A stretch of 64,000 nucleotides of DNA, taken from the NCBI GenBank assembly GCA_020636275.1, contig JACJYD010000001.1, forward strand, positions 682,001-746,000, in the 5' to 3' direction. The notes beneath the pieces were generated by a model. That model had not been told where the DNA came from. It saw only the letters and a list, made by a program, of their open reading frames with translations, and ran no database searches. The position numbers were made by a program, and so were the translations under genes. Source of the stretch: Lewinellaceae bacterium. GTDB lineage: Bacteria > Bacteroidota > Bacteroidia > Chitinophagales > Saprospiraceae. Position 1 is the stretch's first letter, and every line of letters starts with the position of its first letter. Below are positions 1 to 8,218 of this stretch, one piece after another.

Positions 1-1515
1 ATCGGAAAGGACGTCAATGGTAATGTTCTCCCATCCATCGAGCTCGTATCTTTCTTTCATCAGGTAGGCCAGGCTTTTGACGATGCCGCTTTTGATCTTT
101 TGTTCCGGGCTTTGATTGAAATAGTCATACAGATCTTTTCCCCAGCTGAAGAGCTTGATGGCCCCGCGCGTGAATGTCCAGTCTTCAGGTATGACTTCGA
201 GGGCCACATCGTCCCACGACTGTTGGAGTATTCGCCTGCTCAAGTCGTTCTTGACAGGGTGCAGGCATACTGCCAGCCGCTTCGACCCGGTATTGGTGAC
301 GCTGATCTCGAGCAACCTCGGGCTGGAAGAGGGGTCGATGACCGAAAGGAGGCTCTCGTATACCGAAAAGTTGGTAAAATCCGGATTTGTCAGCCAGAAA
401 CCTTCGACATCTGAAACCGAGATCTCCACCGGGTTGGAGGTAATAACGTCATTTATGGTAACGATCCCGAAGGAATAGGCCGGGAGGAAGAAATAGAACG
501 ATTTGGTGTCGTAGGCAGGGAGGTTTTGGTTATGCTGGCCGGTAAATTCCGCCAGGTGGTTTTGCTGGTCTTGGCTGAGGGATAAGTGGATCGCTTTTTT
601 CAGGGCGTCGACCTGTTTTTCCGGAAACCCATTGATGAAGTTCTCGACGTCGTACGCGCTGGCGATGAGCTCGAATGCCCGCTGGGTGGCATCAGCGCGC
701 CATTCCGGGAAATAGGAGGCAAAATCGCGGTATTCGTTGATGGTCCTGGCCTTGTTGAAAGCCCTTTTCCTGGCTTCTTCTTTCAGGCGGCTCACGGCCT
801 GGGCCGTCTTTCCATGCTGCGCGATGGAATAGGCCTTGCTCAACAGGGCATCTTCGATTGCGGTCACGGTAAGGGAGGACAGCTGGTTTCTCGCCTTCTC
901 CTGGTAGAGCCAATAGAGGTCGTCCCAGGAAAGTCTCTGGGTGCTGTTGCGCACGTTGCCGTCGAAATACAGGCTATTCATGCCGAACGCGTTGTAAAAG
1001 TCGGAAAAGTCCTGCCGGTTCCCGAACTGGAAGCTCGATTCCCGATCTTCGGCGATAATGCGGAAATTACTATAACTGTTGCCGAAGTCGATGATCCGGT
1101 AGTGGTTCCACCTTTTTTTGCGCAGCCATTTGTAGGCGTCGTCCCGGCTGGCGAGGTAAACCTGTGTCTTTTTTCCCAGGATCGCCGAATTGGCCAGGTA
1201 GGTGACGCCGAAGCCCGCTACGGCGCCGATCGCTGCATTGGCAGGCTGGAAGGTGGTTTCTACGCCGTCTTTGTAATAACTCGTCAGGTTGGAGTTGTAG
1301 CCCAGGTAGCCGCCCACACCGGCGCCGATACCCATGGCTGAAATGGCAACGGGGCTGAATTTCCTGTTGAAATGTGCATCGCTGACGGTGCTGCGCTGGT
1401 TGGGGTCGTTGTTTTGAAGGGTTACGAAACCGATCGCTTTTTTGGAAATGCATCCGGAGCCCACCAGTAGAATGCTCAGGGAAAGGAGCATCGGGAAAGG
1501 AAAGTATCTTTTCAT
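1..1515 (-). CDS. Putative lipoprotein, 3' end outside window
   Basis: Reading leftward from an ATG at 1515-1513 the frame stays open for 505 codons to the window edge, so the C-terminus is missing. The start MKRYF is followed by a hydrophobic run and the lipobox LVGSGC, with the lipidated cysteine at residue 22, so the protein should be anchored in the inner or outer membrane facing the periplasm. Residues ~55-95 hold two Gly/Ala-rich stretches (AISAMGIGAGVGGYLGY; AAIGAVAGFGVTYLA) that resemble glycine-zipper membrane hairpins. The rest is polar with many aromatic residues. No family recognised. It follows the barrel-protein gene at 1528-2208 after 12 bases, so the two are probably co-transcribed and may form a partner pair in the envelope. 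Confidence 0.75.
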   Translation of the reverse strand, partial: MKRYFPFPMLLSLSILLVGSGCISKKAIGFVTLQNNDPNQRSTVSDAHFNRKFSPVAISAMGIGAGVGGYLGYNSNLTSYYKDGVETTFQPANAAIGAVAGFGVTYLANSAILGKKTQVYLASRDDAYKWLRKKRWNHYRIIDFGNSYSNFRIIAEDRESSFQFGNRQDFSDFYNAFGMNSLYFDGNVRNSTQRLSWDDLYWLYQEKARNQLSSLTVTAIEDALLSKAYSIAQHGKTAQAVSRLKEEARKRAFNKARTINEYRDFASYFPEWRADATQRAFELIASAYDVENFINGFPEKQVDALKKAIHLSLSQDQQNHLAEFTGQHNQNLPAYDTKSFYFFLPAYSFGIVTINDVITSNPVEISVSDVEGFWLTNPDFTNFSVYESLLSVIDPSSSPRLLEISVTNTGSKRLAVCLHPVKNDLSRRILQQSWDDVALEVIPEDWTFTRGAIKLFSWGKDLYDYFNQSPEQKIKSGIVKSLAYLMKERYELDGWENITIDVLSD

Positions 1516-1527
1516 GCGGGAAAAGGG

Positions 1528-2208
1528 TTAATGGGTTGTTACGGTCATTTCGAGCAGCAAGTACAGGGAGACCGAGAACTGGCGCACCGCGCGGTCCTTA
1601 TTGGTGAAGACGATCTCCGGCAGGTAGAATTTGTCGCCGGAGTAGGCCGCCGCTTTGGGGAGGCTCTGCCGGTAGGAGAGAACCAGCGCAACCCTGTCGG
1701 CTAGGCGCGAATGAACGCCTATGCGCCAAAGGAATCCTGAGGTGTTGGCGCTGAATGGGACGAACGACGTGTTCTGGGTGCTCTTGTTGACCCGCAGCGA
1801 AGAAGAGTGATAACCCACTCCGAGCAGGGGGCAGAAATACCGGAATTTGGGCAGGAGCTTCACCGAAAGGCCGACGTCCAGCCCGTCATTGCGAACGGTC
1901 ACGTCCTCGGGCAGCGCCAGTGCTGCGGTGTTGACCTTGTAGGGGGTGGTGAAATACCCGATGTCCCAGAGCAATATTTTGATTTGTCCGTACAGGCCGG
2001 CGCTCCAGCTGAATTTCTTTCCCAGGAGCCCGCCATTGAGGTTCCCGAAATAGGTCTGGTTGATGAAATCGCTTTGCTGGTACCCCACATGCACCCCGTA
2101 CGGAATACCACGGGTGCGCTGGGCCATTGACGGCAGGATGGCGGATAGCAGAAAGGCTACTATCAGGAGGAGCCTGGCTGCTCCAGGCGGAGTTGGGTTT
2201 CGTTCCAT
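1528..2208 (-). CDS. Predicted outer-membrane beta-barrel protein
   Basis: A 226-residue protein with a signal peptide ending near PSMAQ/RT (residue ~30). The mature part alternates polar and hydrophobic residues with many Gly, Tyr and Phe (GVHVGYQQSDF, WSAGLYGQIKILLWDIGYF, GLDVGLSVKLLPKFRYF) and ends in short amphipathic strands, the usual look of an 8- to 10-stranded outer-membrane barrel in Bacteroidota. It is shorter than the PorP/SprF proteins (~300 residues) and lacks their typical N-terminal motif, so no specific family is claimed. It is the first gene of a leftward pair with the lipoprotein at 1-1515. The ~280 bases upstream to 2486 contain no gene that I can support. Confidence 0.65.
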   Translation of the reverse strand: MERNPTPPGAARLLLIVAFLLSAILPSMAQRTRGIPYGVHVGYQQSDFINQTYFGNLNGGLLGKKFSWSAGLYGQIKILLWDIGYFTTPYKVNTAALALPEDVTVRNDGLDVGLSVKLLPKFRYFCPLLGVGYHSSSLRVNKSTQNTSFVPFSANTSGFLWRIGVHSRLADRVALVLSYRQSLPKAAAYSGDKFYLPEIVFTNKDRAVRQFSVSLYLLLEMTVTTH

Positions 2209-2486
2209 TTTGAAAATCGGGTTTAATAAGGCGCCGGCGGCTTTGTAGGGAGCGGCTCAGCTGCTGTTTATTTGGCCCAATATTAACCTTTTCAAATGAG
2301 CAATGATGTCGTGCTCCCAACAAAAGGCCAGATCCGTCCAGCGAAAGCTGAATTTTTTTGGAATGAACTGGAGTCCAATTCAAAATTTATCCCGTGCAAT
2401 TTCAAAAAAATTTCCGTGTATTTTCAAAATTCAACTTTAAATTACCTGAAAATCAATGAGATGGAAATTGTAAAGCGGCAGCTGGA

Positions 2487-2680
2487 AGAGCCGATCCGGC
2501 CCTCATCGGAAGTCTTTTTGAAAATCTCGTCGTAGCGGATGTGCTGGAGAAAAATCACCACCAGTACTTACTCCGGGAATACTGGTTTTGGCAAAGTTCT
2601 TCCGGCTATGAGGTGGACTTGCTGACGAAAAAAAGCGGCCGGTTCACATCTACGAGATCAAATCGTCTAATTTCACATAA
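2487..2680 (+). pseudogene. Remnant of a DUF4143-type AAA ATPase C-terminus
   Basis: Translation from 2487 gives IGSLFENLVVADVLEKN, then YWFWQSSSGYEVDLLTKK. This is the characteristic C-terminal domain of AAA_14/DUF4143 ATPases (FEN..V...L, then a YFWR.S.G.EVDFL-like motif). After about 2640 the match continues only in another frame as PVHIYEIKSSNF, the EIKSS half of the PD-(D/E)XK-like motif, and ends with TAA at 2678-2680. So one frameshift separates the two halves of the motif, and the N-terminal ATPase part is missing. The stop codon lies inside the first repeat of the inverted-repeat block at 2676-2777. The residue pattern is clear; the family name comes from memory of the family, not from a search. 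Confidence 0.7.
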
Positions 2681-2777
2681 CCAGCCATAACTATTATTTT
2701 CAACCTACTTATGGCTGATTATAATTTGCTATAACCAGCCATAAGTTGTATTTTTACCCTACTTATGGCTGATTATA
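2676..2777. repeat. Four alternating copies of a 17-bp inverted element
   Basis: The element ACTTATGGCTGATTATA occurs at 2707-2723 and 2761-2777. Its near-perfect reverse complement (TATAACCAGCCATAAGT) occurs at 2730-2746 and, less well kept, at 2676-2692. The orientation therefore alternates minus, plus, minus, plus, with spacers of 14, 6 and 14 bases. Any neighbouring pair can form a hairpin, or two dyads for a dimeric protein. The block ends 27 bases before the ATPase start at 2805, so it lies where its promoter and leader should be. Autoregulatory operators or a structured leader RNA are inferences. A similar arrangement with a different sequence precedes the ATPase at 56947-58140. Confidence 0.85.
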
Positions 2778-2804
2778 AGTATTTGATCAACATTCCTGTT
2801 CATT

Positions 2805-4244
2805 ATGCAAGGATTGATCGGAAGAGAAAAGGAAATACAGATCCTGGAAGATGTCCTGGCATCTTCGTACGCAGAATTGGTCGCTCTCTACGGACGCAGG
2901 CGGGTGGGTAAAACTTTCCTCGTCCGCACAGTCTATGAGAAGCAGATCGTTTTTGAGCTCACCGGGCTCAAAGATGCCTCCCTGGCGGGGCAACTGGAGA
3001 ATTTTACGTCCACCCTGGCCGCTTCCCTGTACACTTCCGTGCCGCTAACCCCTCCAAAGAGCTGGTTTCAGGCATTCCGGATGCTGATAACCGCCCTGGA
3101 GGCCAGACCTTCGAAGAAAAAACGGGTGGTCTTCCTGGATGAATTTCCCTGGCTGGATACACCCAAGTCGGGTTTTCTTTCCGCCTTCGATCATTTCTGG
3201 AATAACTGGGCTTCCAGACAATCCAACCTGATTGTGGTGATCTGCGGGTCTGCGGCTTCGTGGATGATCCAAAACATTGTGCGCAATAAAGGCGGGCTCC
3301 ACAACCGCCTGACCCGCCGGATCCGGCTCCTGCCATTCAACCTCTGTGAAACCGAACGCTTCCTGAACGCACAGCGCGTAATCCTCGACAGGTACCAGAT
3401 CCTTCAGCTATTCATGGCCACAGGGGGTATCCCGCACTACCTGAAAGGTATCCGGCCAGGTGAAAGCGCTGCGCAGGCGATCGATCGTCTTTGTTTTACC
3501 AACGACGGCTTGTTGCGCGATGAGTTTCAAAATCTCTACCCAGCCCTGTTCAATCATTCCGAAAAACACATCGGCATCGTGCGGGCACTGGCAGGAAAAC
3601 CTTCCGGACTCACCCGGAAGGAAATTATCGAGACCTGCGGGTTCCCTTCAGGAGGGACACTTACCAAAACCATGGAAGAACTGCTTGAATCGGGTTTTAT
3701 CATGGGATATACGCCTTTTCAAAAAGCATCCAGGGATACGGTCTTCAAGCTGGCTGATGAATACTCCCTTTTTTATTTGAAATTTATCGAAAACAGCAGA
3801 GCAACCGGTGAAGGCGCCTGGCTGACCAGGTCGGCCGGCGCCTCCTGGAAGAGCTGGAGCGGCCTGGCTTTCGAAAATATCTGCCTCAAACACATCCGAC
3901 AAATCAAAAAGGCGCTGGGTATTTCCGGGATCTATTCGGAGGAATCCATCTGGCGATATCACCCCTCAAAGGGGGAGGAAGGTGTACAGGTCGACCTGTT
4001 GATCGACCGGAATGACAATTGCATCAACCTGGTCGAGATCAAGTTCTCCGCGCAACCTTTTGTAATCGATAAAAAGTATGCAGCGGATCTCCAAACCAAA
4101 CGCCAGGTGTTTTTGGAAAAGTCGGGTACGCGCAAATCTGCGTTTGTCACCATGCTCACCACTTTCGGAGTGAAAAATAATGAGCATTATCCCGGCACCG
4201 TCCAAAATCAGTTGAAAATGGATGCTCTTTTCGAAGTCGCCTGA
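2805..4244 (+). CDS. ATPase_2/DUF234-type ATP-binding protein with nuclease-like C-terminus
   Basis: A 479-residue P-loop ATPase. Walker A is GRRRVGKT (residues 30-37) and Walker B is RVVFLDEFPW (LDE at 111-113). A sensor-like segment ICGSAASWM follows, then a winged-helix region with HIGIVRALAGKPSGLTRKEI. The C-terminal part has GLAFENICLKHIR and then VDLLIDRNDNCINLVEIKFS near residues 395-415. The D...ExK spacing matches the PD-(D/E)XK-like fold of DUF234/DUF4143 proteins. These ATPases are widespread, often occur in many copies per genome, and their role is poorly understood. It stands alone between a DUF4143 remnant and a broken GldN gene, behind an inverted-repeat block. It could be a defence or mobile gene, but no partner gene is adjacent. 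Family confident, role unknown. Confidence 0.85.
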   Translation: MQGLIGREKEIQILEDVLASSYAELVALYGRRRVGKTFLVRTVYEKQIVFELTGLKDASLAGQLENFTSTLAASLYTSVPLTPPKSWFQAFRMLITALEARPSKKKRVVFLDEFPWLDTPKSGFLSAFDHFWNNWASRQSNLIVVICGSAASWMIQNIVRNKGGLHNRLTRRIRLLPFNLCETERFLNAQRVILDRYQILQLFMATGGIPHYLKGIRPGESAAQAIDRLCFTNDGLLRDEFQNLYPALFNHSEKHIGIVRALAGKPSGLTRKEIIETCGFPSGGTLTKTMEELLESGFIMGYTPFQKASRDTVFKLADEYSLFYLKFIENSRATGEGAWLTRSAGASWKSWSGLAFENICLKHIRQIKKALGISGIYSEESIWRYHPSKGEEGVQVDLLIDRNDNCINLVEIKFSAQPFVIDKKYAADLQTKRQVFLEKSGTRKSAFVTMLTTFGVKNNEHYPGTVQNQLKMDALFEVA

Positions 4245-4249
4245 GAGGA

Positions 4250-4604
4250 GCGGTGGATTGGCGAAAGCTGACCTCCGATTTCATCTCGGCACCCTGGATG
4301 CCCGCCTACAGCACAGAAGGCGATTTCCTGGAGCTAACGCCGGAAGAGATCCAGCATTACCAGCCTGGTGGATACCGTGATCACTTTCAATGTGGAAACC
4401 TATGAGGAGCGCATCCAGATCATCCGTCGTCCCGAGCTGCCGAAAAGCCTGGTGTCCGTCCGCTTTGTAGTCCGCTGGTTTTACGACGATCGCCTCCGCC
4501 GTTTGTATTACGAGCCGGTAGGACTGGCGCCGATGGCCAAGGTTAACGATGATGAAGGGAATTTCCTTTATTCAAAGCCGACGTTCTATTGGAAGATTCA
4601 CTAA
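4250..4604 (+). pseudogene. Frameshifted 3' fragment of a GldN/PorN-like T9SS gene
   Basis: Two reading frames together give a GldN C-terminus. The first frame (from ~4250) reads VDWRKLTSDFISAPWMPAY and then LELTPEEIQHYQ up to about 4363. The second (from ~4365) reads LVDTVITFNVETYEERIQII, then RFVVRWFYDDRLRRLYYEPV, then GLAPMAKVNDDEGN and ends in SKPTFYWKIH at 4604. GldN/PorN proteins have a TPEE...DT...DPETYEE core and a final Y..NGN.....FW segment. A frameshift near 4361-4367 breaks the gene and the N-terminal half is absent. GldN is a periplasmic ring component of the type IX secretion system and gliding motor. The fragment begins directly at the end of the ATPase gene, which suggests that the ATPase arrived in, or rearranged, an older gldN-like locus. 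Confidence 0.65.
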
Positions 4605-4684
4605 TGCTTTTTCCCTTCCTCAAACCTCAAAAAAAATTATCTTACTTCACCAACCCCCCCTTAAAAAACGCTTAAAACTGCCGT

Positions 4685-7600
4685 ATGAAAAAAGAAATAG
4701 CCTACTACCGCGACCAGATAATCCAGGACCTGGGGAAAGGGCTGAGCGAATTGATCGAAGATTTTTCAGGCGAGAAGGTCGCCAATGAGTTTGCCGCACT
4801 CCTGGGGCAGTTGAATGGCCTTGAAGTGAATTTTATGCGGGGAATTATCAGTTATGATGATAAATCGCCCCATGAAAACAGGATTCGGGAAGCCGTTATC
4901 CATATCCTGGATTCCCTGGTGGACGGGCAGAAGGCTCCCCGGGAAAAGCCCGAAAGGATCAACGTGCCTGTGTATGATTTCAACGATCTGGTCGACCGGA
5001 TCGATATCACCCAAAGCATTCATGATTCCTGGTCGACCGGGCGTGCCTTGACCGTGCTGCGGGGCGTCAGAGGGATCGGAAAAACGTCTGTCGCCCTGGC
5101 TTACTGCCATCGTCCGGAATACGCCGCAGCATTCGACAAGATCGCCTGGGTGAGCGTGGTGGATGATCTGCAAACCGATTTGATGGTCGCCCTGAACAAT
5201 ACTTCCCTCGGTTTTCGCTTCAACGAAGCAGGTTCCAGGGCGGAAAATTTTAAGGGTTTCATCAAAGCGCTCCAGGATGAAGATGGAAATAATCTGTTGG
5301 TCATCGACGGCGCCAACGATCCGAAGCAGATCCTGGAAAGCCGCAGACAACTGGAAAGCTCCAATTGGAAGGTGCTCATCACTTCTACCTCCTTACCCGA
5401 AGATTGCAGAATATTGGAGGTAGAGGAGTTGAAAAAGGAATACGCCAAGGACCTCTTCCGGAAACACTACAGGAAGAACATCGCCGATGAGCAAATCCTG
5501 GAGGAGATCCTGGAGAAGATCGACTATCACACCCTTTTGATCACCCTGATCTCCCGGTGCGGCAAGAAAAGTCCCTCGCTGAATATCAAAAAGATCAATG
5601 AGATCCTGGATGACAAAGAAGCCTTGAAAAAAACGGACTTCCAAAACAGGATCACGATCGAACGGTTGGGCCGGTCCGGCGTATTTTCAGTGGAGGAAAT
5701 TCGCCTCTTTGAGTTTATAACCGCTTTTTATGATTTCTCCCTCTTAAATGAAGATGAAATCTACTGCCTCACTCTTTTTGCCGTACTGCCTTCCAAGGAG
5801 ATCGCCTTCGAGCTGATCCTGGAAATTTTGCAGCGGGGAGGTTTCGACGAAATTCAGGCTATCGACGCGCTCAACAGCCTGGTCGAAAAAGGGTGGCTTC
5901 AGTCCAACGACGAGGACCTGGACGAAACCGCCGGCGTTTACTACAAATGCCATCAATTGATCCAAATTGCGGCCCGGGAAAAGCTCTCGCCCAATGCCGC
6001 CAAATGCAAACCCATTTTGGATCATTTCGCCGGCCTCCTGGACGATGACCTGGAAGAGTACGGATACGAAAAGATATGGGCGTTTCCTTTTTTTGAAAAT
6101 ATCATGGACATCATTCAGGATGATTCCGAAGAACTGGCGGTCATCCACGCCGGCTATGGGGAGATTTTGTATAAAAAAGGCAATAGAAAGGAATGGAAAC
6201 AGTATTTCAAAAGAGCTTTTGAGATCCGGAGCCGCCTTTATCCGGAAAACTCCGTCCCAATGGCCCAATCCTATATGGAAGAAGGTATTGTGAAGTACCG
6301 GTTGAGCGAATATGCCGATGCCCAGGTTTGGTTGGATAGGTCCATGCAGATCTTTCAGTCGGCCGGTCGATCGAAGTCCCTGGTGGAGGCCAATATTTGG
6401 ATGGCACGTATTTACCGGTCAAGGGGGCTTAACCCTGATTCGGTAGAAAAATACTTCAAAACGCTTGAGATCATTCCCGAAGAACAGCGCGATCCGTTGG
6501 AGATCGCTACCCTTTTTGATGGTTTAGGAATGACCTACAGCAAGTGGGGGAAATTGGAAGAATCGCTGAACTACCGATTGAAAAGCCTGGAGATCAGAAA
6601 AGAGCATCTTCCTCCCAATCATCCCAAAATAGCAATCGCCTACAACAATCTGGGGATGGTATACAACAAGATGAAAAATTTTGAAAAGGCCAGGTTTTAT
6701 CTTGAAGCCTCGATCGAGATCAAAAAAGAGAATTTCGGAGATGAATTTTCGGAACTTTCCACGTCCTATAATAACATCAGCCGGGTCTATGCCAATTTAT
6801 TCCGGTTTGAGGAAGCCCTGGAAGCGGCCGAAAAGGGATTGAAGTTGAAAATGGCATCGGAGGATGACAACGGTCACCCCGTTTTTGCTTATTCCTATGA
6901 CTCGTTGGCCGGCATCTATTTCCGGATGAAAAACCTCGAAAAAGCAAAGGAATATTCCGACCTGGCCCTCGGCATTAGGAAAATAAAATATGCTGCATCA
7001 AACCAGGACCTGCAAAACAGCTTGCGACTCGATCGATTGATCGATCTGTGCGAAGCAGACAGGGCGTACCGGTCTTTCCGGAAATCCTATTCCCTGAAGG
7101 AAGATATTACCCCTGTGAACCTGGGCGAGCAAAAACAGCTCTTTTTCCAGGCAATCGATCAGGGCGGAGCGTACAACCCGGTTTTTCAATACGAAAAGCG
7201 CTCGTTTGAGCAGGTGTTGCCGGTGCTGGATGATCTTCTGGGCCGGTTCAGGTCAATTGATCACCCCCTCTCTGAGCGCTATGCAAAAAGGGTCGCGGAT
7301 GAAATAGATTGGATCGTGTCCTTTCAAAAACGGGGCGATGATTTTCCTTCCTGGTTAAGCGCCTTGCATGGTTTTCCGGAAGCCGGGGAACTGGAATATG
7401 CCAGGGGGATTTTGGACCATCCCCGCAATTATGTTCCCCCATCCGAAGACCTGGATGCGCTTCATGCGGCGGAGAAAGTGCGGGAAAAGCTCGAGGAGGA
7501 AGGTCATTTGGGCTGGGAAGTGACTTTGGCTCCTATGGTGGCGAAAATATCGGTGAATAGTGTGCAGAAGAAGATCCAGCTGAAACCCGAAGCCCGGTTC

Positions 7601-8137
7601 AGCGCGGAAGAGATCAAACGGCTTTTGGTCCATGAGATCGATTCGCATGTGCTGCGCCATGAAAACGGGAACAGGCAGCCGTTCTCCATTTTTGCAACCG
7701 GATTTCCCGATTACCTGGCCACGGAGGAAGGGCTTGCCATGTTGGCGGAGATGAGAAGCGGATTGTTCGAGCCGTCCAATGAGATCAAATACGCCCTTCG
7801 TTTGGTGTTGAGCGATCTTTGCCGCGAGCAGAGTTTCTTCGAATTGTACCAATACGCCAGCCGGTACGTCTCCCCGGATGCTGCCTTCGACATGGTCGTC
7901 CGCATAAAACGCGGATTGACAGACACCGCCGTCGCGGGTGGTTACACGAAAGACCAGGTGTATTTAAAGGGATTTTTGGCTGTGAAAGACTTGCCCGATG
8001 AAACGCTTTCGAAACTCTTCATCGGGAAGATAGGTCTGGGAGACCTGGATCTAGTGGAGGATACGCCGTATTTGTATTCCAACTATCCGCTTCCCCGATG
8101 GTTAGACGATGCGCTTCACTCTTCCCATACTGCGTAA
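4685..8137 (+). CDS. STAND NTPase (EAD11-like, NB-ARC, TPR) fused to MATCAP/DUF1704 metallopeptidase
   Basis: 1150 residues with four parts. Residues ~25-85 (LLGQLNGLEVNFMRGIISYD, then ENRIREAVIHILDSL) resemble effector-associated domain 11, a small adaptor common in Bacteroidota conflict proteins. Residues ~95-470 are NB-ARC: Walker A GVRGIGKT (127-134), Walker B LLVID (204-208), a VLITSTS sensor and a winged helix. Residues ~480-790 are TPRs of the kinesin-light-chain type (AYNNLGMVYNKMKNFEKA). Residues ~815-1145 match DUF1704/MATCAP: HEIDSH (983-988) gives the HExxxH zinc site, TEEGLA (1013-1018) supplies the third ligand Glu1015, and IKRGLTDT...KDQVYLKG is the conserved C-terminal signature. 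Eukaryotic relatives are tubulin tyrosine carboxypeptidases. All catalytic residues are present. A ligand-triggered protease is inferred; the usual STAND order puts the effector at the N-terminus, so the C-terminal enzyme is unusual. Confidence 0.9.
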   Translation: MKKEIAYYRDQIIQDLGKGLSELIEDFSGEKVANEFAALLGQLNGLEVNFMRGIISYDDKSPHENRIREAVIHILDSLVDGQKAPREKPERINVPVYDFNDLVDRIDITQSIHDSWSTGRALTVLRGVRGIGKTSVALAYCHRPEYAAAFDKIAWVSVVDDLQTDLMVALNNTSLGFRFNEAGSRAENFKGFIKALQDEDGNNLLVIDGANDPKQILESRRQLESSNWKVLITSTSLPEDCRILEVEELKKEYAKDLFRKHYRKNIADEQILEEILEKIDYHTLLITLISRCGKKSPSLNIKKINEILDDKEALKKTDFQNRITIERLGRSGVFSVEEIRLFEFITAFYDFSLLNEDEIYCLTLFAVLPSKEIAFELILEILQRGGFDEIQAIDALNSLVEKGWLQSNDEDLDETAGVYYKCHQLIQIAAREKLSPNAAKCKPILDHFAGLLDDDLEEYGYEKIWAFPFFENIMDIIQDDSEELAVIHAGYGEILYKKGNRKEWKQYFKRAFEIRSRLYPENSVPMAQSYMEEGIVKYRLSEYADAQVWLDRSMQIFQSAGRSKSLVEANIWMARIYRSRGLNPDSVEKYFKTLEIIPEEQRDPLEIATLFDGLGMTYSKWGKLEESLNYRLKSLEIRKEHLPPNHPKIAIAYNNLGMVYNKMKNFEKARFYLEASIEIKKENFGDEFSELSTSYNNISRVYANLFRFEEALEAAEKGLKLKMASEDDNGHPVFAYSYDSLAGIYFRMKNLEKAKEYSDLALGIRKIKYAASNQDLQNSLRLDRLIDLCEADRAYRSFRKSYSLKEDITPVNLGEQKQLFFQAIDQGGAYNPVFQYEKRSFEQVLPVLDDLLGRFRSIDHPLSERYAKRVADEIDWIVSFQKRGDDFPSWLSALHGFPEAGELEYARGILDHPRNYVPPSEDLDALHAAEKVREKLEEEGHLGWEVTLAPMVAKISVNSVQKKIQLKPEARFSAEEIKRLLVHEIDSHVLRHENGNRQPFSIFATGFPDYLATEEGLAMLAEMRSGLFEPSNEIKYALRLVLSDLCREQSFFELYQYASRYVSPDAAFDMVVRIKRGLTDTAVAGGYTKDQVYLKGFLAVKDLPDETLSKLFIGKIGLGDLDLVEDTPYLYSNYPLPRWLDDALHSSHTA

Positions 8138-8172
8138 CATCACTTATTAAATTCTCCACCCCGAATTAGCAT

Positions 8173-8218
8173 AAAATGATGGAGGAGCCCCCCGTTCCGG
8201 GCGCTCCTCCATCATTTT
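8173..8218. terminator. Bidirectional terminator hairpin
   Basis: AAAATGATGGAGGAGC (8173-8188) pairs perfectly with GCTCCTCCATCATTTT (8203-8218); further G-C pairs extend into the loop. A-tract and T-tract flank the stem on both sides, so it can stop transcription from the convergent genes 4685-8137 and 8219-9013. Confidence 0.85.

Noticed and set aside
586..1341. 251-codon forward frame
   Set aside because: Opposite strand to the lipoprotein 1-1515, which has a lipobox and plausible protein sequence; the forward translation has no recognisable domain or start.
2676..2777. Short CRISPR array
   Set aside because: Repeats are only 17 bases, alternate in orientation and have 6-14-base spacers; no cas genes nearby.
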